The notes under the pieces were generated by a model that did no database searches, was not told the origin of the DNA, and saw only the letters and a program-made list of their open reading frames with translations. DNA of 36,099 nt from Phycisphaerae bacterium (lineage in GTDB: Bacteria > Planctomycetota > Phycisphaerae > Sedimentisphaerales > Anaerobacaceae). Made by a program: the position numbers and the translations under genes. The stretch spans positions 1-36,099 of the forward strand of contig JAAYBV010000085.1 of the NCBI GenBank assembly GCA_012744475.1. The letters are read 5' to 3'. Positions 31,269 through 36,099 of this stretch are shown in pieces. Within the stretch, counting starts at the first letter, position 1. Every line of letters begins with the position of its first letter.

Positions 31269-33182
31269 ATGGAAATCAAAGAGACGGAAAAGACCCGCAA
31301 AGGCGGGCCCAAGTCCTTCCTGGCCGTCGGTCCCACGCTGCACTACAGCCACAAGAACGTGCAGCGTTGCTGGCTGCTGGCGGTCATTTCCTTCGGGATC
31401 ACCTGCCTGATCTGGTCCCGCATCGTCGCCGGGACGTTCTGGGCGTTCGACCTCCAGTCCCAGACCGCGCCCGATTTCTGGCGCCTGGACCAGCCCACGA
31501 TGATCGGCGCGAGCATCTTCGAATACCCCTGGCAGATCATCGTGCTCGGACTGCTGATGGGCGTTCTGGCGGTGGTGCCCATCCTGATCGCCCAGTTGAT
31601 GAGCTTCGGGCACTGCTTCCTCTTCATCCTCGAGGTCTTCTTCCTGGCGAATCTGCCGGGCTTCGCGCTGTCGCTGGTGGTGAGCTGTTTCCTGGTCGCG
31701 TCCCGTCCCCTGCGCTTCCGCTCGCGGATCATCGCCCTCGCGCTGTGCACCGCGCCGCAGCTTCTGTACTGGGGCTTCTTCGGCTCGGCGCGGGGCATGG
31801 AACCGCTGGAGTGGGGCTTCTCGTTCGCGCCGTGGATCTGGGCGTGGCTGGTGGGACTGACGGTCGCCGGGCTGGTCCTCGGGATCGGCCATTACACCCG
31901 CTATCGGCCCGGACTGAACTGGGTCTTCACCACCACGACTCTGCTGCTGGCGCTGGGCGTGTTCGAATGGAAGATCGGGTTCGACGAGCTGGACTACCAG
32001 TTCTACATCGCCGAGAACAACCCGGAGGAGGTCACAGAGTTTCGAGATCACAGCATTCGCGAGGCTCTCGATCGGACGATCATGGACCCGGCCACGCGCA
32101 AGACGCTGGCGGGGTTCTTCCTGCCCACTGACCCGATTCCCCTGCGCGAGGAGCTCAAGACGGAGATCCAGATCCAACTGAGCCTCGACCGCTGGCCCAA
32201 CTGGTTCCTCGTGCCCGACCATCTGAAGTACCAGGACAAGCGGCAGTGGCTCAACGAGCAGTACGATCGCTTCATCCATCCGACACGGTCGTGGTGGATG
32301 CCCCTCTGGCTGCACAGTGAGATCGCCGAACGCCGGGCCAGAAGCGCGCGGATGCCGATTGCCCTGTACTACAAGGCGCTGCTGAGCGAGTACAGCCCGG
32401 ACGTGCCGCGAATTCGGCGGGACGAGATGCTGCACTTCTACAGCGACTATCCTCACGAGCGGTCGGGCGAGATCTGGTTCGAGCTGTATCGCGAATTCGG
32501 GCGGACGCCCGAGTCCGCCGAGGCGCGCTGGCGGAGCGCGAAATACCTTGCCGGCCGCAGCCGGTTCAGCCAGGCCGGAACGTTTCTCGACCAGGCCCAG
32601 GCTCTCGTTGCCGAGCAGCTCGCCAAAGAGAACGCCCAGTCGCCGCCCGACTCGTTGTTCAGCGCGTTCCGGCCTCCCCCCGAGACCGTGATGACGAGCA
32701 TCAAGCTCCGGGAGTTGCAGGGGCGCATCCATGAGTTGAAGATGCTGATCGGCGACGAGAACCTCAAGGGCAGCGAAGGAGCGCCCGACCGTCTGGCGAA
32801 GTTTGTGATGCTCAATCCGCATGGCCTGGAATACGCCCAACAGCTCGACACGCTCCTGTCGCTGTCCGGCGAGCAGGACGGCCTGCGCGACAATCTCCTG
32901 CTGGCCAGGGCCAAGCTCCTGGCCGACGACCAGGCCCGGTCCGAGCGCCTCAGCCAGTTGAACCGCGAGTACCAGAATACCGATGGAGGCATGCAGGCGC
33001 TCTATGAGTTGACCCGGCTGAAGATCCGGCTCTACCAGCAGGAGGACGATTCGGCCGCCGAGAAACGCAAGCGCCTCGCCGAGGCGCGGGACATGCTCAC
33101 CAGCTTCACGAACCTCTACCCCGACAGCTTCTACGTCGAGCAGGTCCAACGCAACCTCGAAGACCTCCCCCGACTCGAATGA
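31269..33182 (+). CDS. Unrecognised membrane protein with a large helical (TPR-like) domain
   Basis: 637 residues from ATG 31269; AGGA is only 2 bases upstream, so the start is uncertain. The first 240 residues hold about six to seven transmembrane helices (CWLLAVISFGITCLIW near 34, a long pair between about 88 and 145, later ones at about 150, 185 and 215). Residues 240-637 are soluble, charged and almost entirely helical, including SARMPIALYYKALLSEYSPDVPRIRRDEML and repeats such as FLDQAQALVAEQLAKE and SFTNLYPDSFYVEQVQRNLEDL that look like TPR units. I do not recognise a family. It follows ahcY by 83 nt and may share its transcript. It may be a membrane scaffold. Confidence 0.7.
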   Translation: MEIKETEKTRKGGPKSFLAVGPTLHYSHKNVQRCWLLAVISFGITCLIWSRIVAGTFWAFDLQSQTAPDFWRLDQPTMIGASIFEYPWQIIVLGLLMGVLAVVPILIAQLMSFGHCFLFILEVFFLANLPGFALSLVVSCFLVASRPLRFRSRIIALALCTAPQLLYWGFFGSARGMEPLEWGFSFAPWIWAWLVGLTVAGLVLGIGHYTRYRPGLNWVFTTTTLLLALGVFEWKIGFDELDYQFYIAENNPEEVTEFRDHSIREALDRTIMDPATRKTLAGFFLPTDPIPLREELKTEIQIQLSLDRWPNWFLVPDHLKYQDKRQWLNEQYDRFIHPTRSWWMPLWLHSEIAERRARSARMPIALYYKALLSEYSPDVPRIRRDEMLHFYSDYPHERSGEIWFELYREFGRTPESAEARWRSAKYLAGRSRFSQAGTFLDQAQALVAEQLAKENAQSPPDSLFSAFRPPPETVMTSIKLRELQGRIHELKMLIGDENLKGSEGAPDRLAKFVMLNPHGLEYAQQLDTLLSLSGEQDGLRDNLLLARAKLLADDQARSERLSQLNREYQNTDGGMQALYELTRLKIRLYQQEDDSAAEKRKRLAEARDMLTSFTNLYPDSFYVEQVQRNLEDLPRLE

Positions 33183-33537
33183 CCCACGCCATCGACGTCC
33201 TTGGCGATCCGCCGGCCGGAGGGGTCGTAGGTGTAGGTGATCTGCTGCCAGTCGGTGGTCGACGAGCCACCGCCTCCACCACCGGGCGTCCACTGGAGGT
33301 AGTCCACCCAGCCCCGGTCGGAGCCGCTCTCGCTGCTGCCGTCCTTGCTGTACACCCAGACCAAGGCGTGCGTCCCGTCCCCGCCCAGCGGGTACGACCT
33401 CTGCTGCCAGCCCACCTCCCCGCTGATCCGGTCCTGAAGCACCCCATCCAGCAGCGAGCCGCTACGTTGCATCACCCGCCTGTCCGACAAGCTCATCATG
33501 CCTCGATCCAAGAGCACGCCCCGGCCGTTGGTCTGCT
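33183..33537 (-). pseudogene. Detached RHS/YD-repeat protein fragment
   Basis: On the minus strand the frame from just after a TAG near 33538 reads QTNGRGVLLDRGMMSLSD..., then a jelly-roll-like stretch LVWVYSKDGSSESGSDRGWVDYLQWTP, then a clear RHS YD repeat ITYTYDPSGRRIAKDVDG. Recognisable RHS sequence ends at about 33183, at the stop codon of the opposite-strand 637-residue protein, after which the frame continues only as antisense. There is no ribosome binding site or plausible start. In full RHS proteins this segment lies shortly before the IDEP...GSVVALSD core end found at 36099-35720, so this is a displaced or decayed piece. It is GC-rich like the core. Confidence 0.65.
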
Positions 33538-33600
33538 AATGATTATCGAAAGGCCTGACCCCCAATCCATCCTAGCCGCCAGGAGCTTCTGCCTTTCATG

Positions 33601-34905
33601 CTAGCTGGCCCCATCCTGCCTCGGGCCCCATCCTGCCTCGTCGCGTATAGACTGTCTCTTCAGTAGCTCGTCCAACAAACGGTCGCGCTCTTCCGTGTTC
33701 ATGATTCTGTCCAGCTTTTCAGGGAGTTCATTAGGCCTCAACCGCATCTCAAATAAGGCAAGATATGCTCTTCTTATCTCACGGGCCTCTGGAGTGAGAA
33801 GGTCTTCAGAGATTTCAAACAATCGGCGTGCGTACCCATACGTATGCGCGTCGATGGCGAAACCGCAGAACAGCTCCCCAACCGCTTGTGCTGGCGTTGT
33901 CAAAGGGGACTGTGGTATCTGTGCCAATGCCTGCTGCCGATACAGCTCACGGAGCATTCCCATCCGTTCGTTCTTGGCAAGCGCTCTGTCCAAGCATGTT
34001 GTCAACTCATTGGGATCCAGATCGCCCTCAGCCAGACGCATGTAGATGCCAGCGACCCGACGAGCTCGGTCGTCGAATAAATTGGGATCAACCTGCAATA
34101 GAGTCTCGCCGTACCACAGGTCTTCTGCGGAGAGGACTCTCCTGTTCACGTAGAACGTATGTCTCAGAGCGCGAACGGTCGTCTCTGACGCGTGGTATCC
34201 CGTCGTATCTCGCCAGCAGCTCAACCACCGGTTGAGCGAAGCCCGTATGCCATCCAGGCTCATGCGAATGGCCCGTTCCCGTGTCCAGATGCCATCCTCC
34301 AGGTGGTCCTCGATACGAACGCTCTGGCCACTCTTGTCGAATACGACGCGCGACCTGGGGCTGCGACTCTCCTCGCAGTGCAAATCATCATCCGTGTAGT
34401 AGCCCAATTCGAATGTCAAACGCGATATAGTTCTCGCACGCTCCTCGATCGCCAAGATGAGCTTCCAATCCGAACGGGGCGGAATCACGACGAATGGCAG
34501 AATGACGCAGAACACCTCCGCCCGACTCTGTCCGGGAGATAGGCGGACATAACGGGCAGCAACACGTTCTCCCATAACGCCACTCAGGGGAGAGTTCATA
34601 CGCCTGAGAACCAGGAGTGTCACGTCATCTTCGCCTGCAAATAAAGTCGCATTCGTTCCGCGAGCCCCATTTACATCTTCTCGATCCGGGGCTTGCGCAT
34701 AGACCCAAATGGGATGTGAGGTATCATTACTGATCGCGCATCGAAGCTCCACGCGTCCATCGGTAACTGTCACCCCCATCTGCTGGATGGTTGGGGTCTG
34801 TGGCACAGCTTCTGCAGTGGACCTCTCGCCTGCACATATTGCGTGGCTTGATAAGGCTGTCATACACAAGCTCACCAACTTGATCTTCATCCATTTCTGC
34901 CTCAT
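33601..34905 (-). CDS. Unknown exported protein paired with the RHS tip (candidate immunity gene)
   Basis: 434 residues from ATG 34905; AAGGAG 8 bases upstream decides this start. The N-terminus (KIKLVSLCMTALSSHAICAG) is a signal peptide, so the protein should be exported. The first half looks beta-rich (GVTVTDGRVELRCAISNDTSHPIWVYAQAP), the second half helical (from about residue 210). I recognise no family. It begins 63 nt after the RHS gene on the same strand and shares its unusually low GC, the usual sign of a toxin/immunity or effector/accessory pair acquired together. Immunity against an exported protease is the simplest guess but is unproven. Its last codons contain a 17-bp tandem duplication (33607-33640). 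Confidence 0.65.
   Translation of the reverse strand: MRQKWMKIKLVSLCMTALSSHAICAGERSTAEAVPQTPTIQQMGVTVTDGRVELRCAISNDTSHPIWVYAQAPDREDVNGARGTNATLFAGEDDVTLLVLRRMNSPLSGVMGERVAARYVRLSPGQSRAEVFCVILPFVVIPPRSDWKLILAIEERARTISRLTFELGYYTDDDLHCEESRSPRSRVVFDKSGQSVRIEDHLEDGIWTRERAIRMSLDGIRASLNRWLSCWRDTTGYHASETTVRALRHTFYVNRRVLSAEDLWYGETLLQVDPNLFDDRARRVAGIYMRLAEGDLDPNELTTCLDRALAKNERMGMLRELYRQQALAQIPQSPLTTPAQAVGELFCGFAIDAHTYGYARRLFEISEDLLTPEAREIRRAYLALFEMRLRPNELPEKLDRIMNTEERDRLLDELLKRQSIRDEAGWGPRQDGAS
33607..33640. repeat. Two perfect 17-bp tandem copies at a gene's 3' end
   Basis: GGCCCCATCCTGCCTCG occurs at 33607-33623 and again at 33624-33640 without a mismatch. It lies in the final codons of the minus-strand 434-residue gene. 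Because 17 is not a multiple of 3 it shifts the ending: with one copy the frame would stop about three codons later with a different tail. It looks like a recent slippage duplication. Confidence 0.8.
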
Positions 34906-34968
34906 TCGTCCATCTCCTTCTTGAACCGCCACATCCGTTCTGGAACACACTCTGAGTCCGCGACAGAA

Positions 34969-36099
34969 CTAGGGGATGACGGGAATCTCTCCTTCCCTAA
35001 TCGGAGAAAGGAAAGCCCACAGGAAGTCATACCATTTTGGATTCAGTTCGCGAATTGCCCTCTGGGTTTGGTTCTGGCTCCAGATCGCGCGCCCTTCTCT
35101 CAGATCAAAGTACGGGTCCGCCACTCCTTCTGGCGTTGGCGGGGGCAACGCGCCCGTGGCAATATCCAACGCGTGGCGCAACTCATGCGCGAGAGTAGCG
35201 AGAGGACTCGCCCAGTACATCCATGTTTCCACGAGGTCAGGGTCTTGTGGCAGGCGAGGATATGAGCTCCACCATATATACCTGAAACCCTGATCTGTAC
35301 GCTGGTGGTTGTAATGCATCCCCGTATAGGCCAATCCGGACCAGTTCATTATACGCACATCGTTTTCGACCAACGTGGCGACATCATTAGTTGTGAAAAT
35401 GCCGAGGTCGAGTAATGCAGTGACAGTCCAGTAGGTCAATCTGGCGCCAGCGTTTATCCCTGCGTCCCAGGAACCCTGGAAATCGGATATTGTCCACACA
35501 TTACTTATCGAGTCGGTCGGCACAATTCCCATTTCGATGGCTCTCTCGCTAGCCATGAATCTTACCCAGTCTTCTATCTGTTGGAAGAACATCGGTTCAA
35601 GTGTTACGGTTTCGCCCTCGTCGTTGACTATCGTAGCGGTGAATATCAGGGCGCACATCCAGTCTATGCTGCCATCAGGCAGATAGTTAGACTTCAGGGT
35701 ATAGCTGACCAGCACCGATCCACTGGGATCCGTGCAGCAGGCGGGGTTATTCCGACAGTATCGATACCAGTTGATGCCATCGCCGTAGCCGATGGGGTCG
35801 GTTTGGAGGAAGCGGCCGAGGGTCGGGTTGTAGTAGCGGGCGCGGTAGTAGTAGAGGCCGGTTTCGGTGTCGAACTCCCGGCCTGTGAACAGGAAGCGGT
35901 TGGGATGGTTCGGGTCGGAGGCGGCCACCTGGCCATAGACGTCGTACTCGTAAACCTGGATCGTGTCGCCGTCGGCGTCGCTGAGCGCCACCACCGAGCC
36001 GAGGGCATCGAAATGGTAGTAGTACGTGCCGGCGTAGCCGCCCGCCGCCTCGATCATGCAGAATGAGCCTGCCCTGAGCGAAGCCGAACGGGGCTCGTC
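34969..36099 (-). CDS. RHS-repeat protein C-terminus with zinc-metallopeptidase-like tip (partial)
   Basis: 376 residues; the frame is open to the window edge, so the N-terminus is missing (the first Met is at 36057). Residue numbers here count from that Met. Residues 8-112 are the conserved RHS core end: YYYHFDALGSVVALSD, TGREFDTETGLYYYRARYYNPTLGRFLQTDPIGYGDGINWYRYCRNNP, closing at DPSG. After this the sequence changes abruptly to a variable tip, typical of polymorphic toxins. The tip carries LATLAHELRHALDIATG with HExxH at 291-295, then REGRAIWSQNQTQRAI, whose Glu 321 fits the third zinc ligand seen in NleD/peptidase M91-like tips. The core is GC-rich, the tip is not. It is probably a secreted or contact-delivered protease effector. 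Confidence 0.8.
   Translation of the reverse strand, partial: DEPRSASLRAGSFCMIEAAGGYAGTYYYHFDALGSVVALSDADGDTIQVYEYDVYGQVAASDPNHPNRFLFTGREFDTETGLYYYRARYYNPTLGRFLQTDPIGYGDGINWYRYCRNNPACCTDPSGSVLVSYTLKSNYLPDGSIDWMCALIFTATIVNDEGETVTLEPMFFQQIEDWVRFMASERAIEMGIVPTDSISNVWTISDFQGSWDAGINAGARLTYWTVTALLDLGIFTTNDVATLVENDVRIMNWSGLAYTGMHYNHQRTDQGFRYIWWSSYPRLPQDPDLVETWMYWASPLATLAHELRHALDIATGALPPPTPEGVADPYFDLREGRAIWSQNQTQRAIRELNPKWYDFLWAFLSPIREGEIPVIP
36068..36097. repeat. Partial dispersed repeat inside the RHS reading frame
   Basis: On the minus strand the 30 bases encode RSASLRAGSF between DEP and CMIEAA. The DNA (GCTTCGCTCAGGGCAGGCTC within it) is the same wording as the inner hairpin of the 29591-29752 element. 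Planctomycete RHS proteins usually read IDEPxCMI without interruption here, so these 10 codons look like an in-frame insertion. The window edge hides the full extent. Confidence 0.5.

Noticed and set aside
30918-33293. Open frame of 791 codons on the minus strand
   Set aside because: Antisense to the end of ahcY and the 637-residue protein; the Arg/Gln/Glu-rich translation resembles no protein.
1-36099. tRNA, rRNA or CRISPR features
   Set aside because: I found no cloverleaf-like tRNA ends, rRNA-like stretches or regularly spaced direct repeats anywhere in the window.

Overview
The window is GC-rich (roughly 60-65% in the lines I counted), densely packed bacterial DNA. The gene repertoire points to a planctomycete, most likely Phycisphaerae / Sedimentisphaerales-like. 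Indicators are a Tat-exported GH109-type Gfo/Idh/MocA protein, paired SSS symporters with a tiny membrane partner, GEVED-domain and LamG secreted giants, a DUF6429 protein, an HGSNAT/DUF5009-type acyltransferase and an RHS protein with the planctomycete-style IDEP...CMIEAA junction. The taxonomic call is inference from gene families, not from a marker gene. I see no rRNA, tRNA, CRISPR array or intact insertion sequence.

Layout. (1) 1-370: leader DNA with a strong nested inverted repeat at the window edge. (2) 371-7342 (+): a carbohydrate-use operon with a GH109-like secreted enzyme, a sugar phosphate isomerase/epimerase, a cytoplasmic Gfo/Idh/MocA dehydrogenase, two SSS Na+/solute symporters and a 57-residue membrane protein 1 nt behind the second symporter. 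(3) 7624-9154 (+): a receiver-only response regulator, then a secreted GH43 enzyme. (4) 9175-9639 (-): a small TPR protein. A good sigma70-type promoter (9814-9842) then starts a run of seven short plus-strand genes to 13266: YkgJ-like Cys cluster protein, YbaK, CBU_0592-like membrane protein, GNAT, DUF6429, aldo/keto reductase, VOC. (5) 13212-15116 (-): an ankyrin-repeat lipoprotein overlapping the VOC gene tail to tail. (6) 15587-20878 (+): a 1763-residue secreted mosaic protein (GEVED, four copies of an unnamed beta domain, LamG), followed by two hairpins, one a clear intrinsic terminator. (7) 21045-25000: a possible 27-residue membrane peptide, an acyltransferase (-), an apparently leaderless radical SAM gene (+) and a membrane-anchored Cys-rich ferredoxin-like protein (-). 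(8) 25212-29000: a secreted glycosidase-like protein (+) convergent with a beta-helix/DUF5648-like secreted protein (-). (9) 29001-29925: a gene-free stretch with a 162-bp dispersed-type repeat, then ahcY (29926-31185, +) and a 637-residue membrane/helical protein (+). (10) 33183-36099 (-): an RHS polymorphic-toxin-like locus running off the window edge. It has an RHS core end, a zinc-protease-like tip with HELRH, a signal-peptide-bearing downstream gene and a detached RHS-like fragment.

The first 9 kb reads as import and breakdown of a complex, probably N-acetylated or arabinose-type glycan: exported GH109-like and GH43 enzymes, Na+ symporters, then intracellular sugar dehydrogenase/isomerase. 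The most unusual part is the last 3 kb. A lower-GC cassette (tip plus companion gene; counted lines 42-53% GC) is flanked on both sides by GC-rich RHS sequence, and the RHS core itself appears to carry a short dispersed repeat inserted in frame at the window edge.
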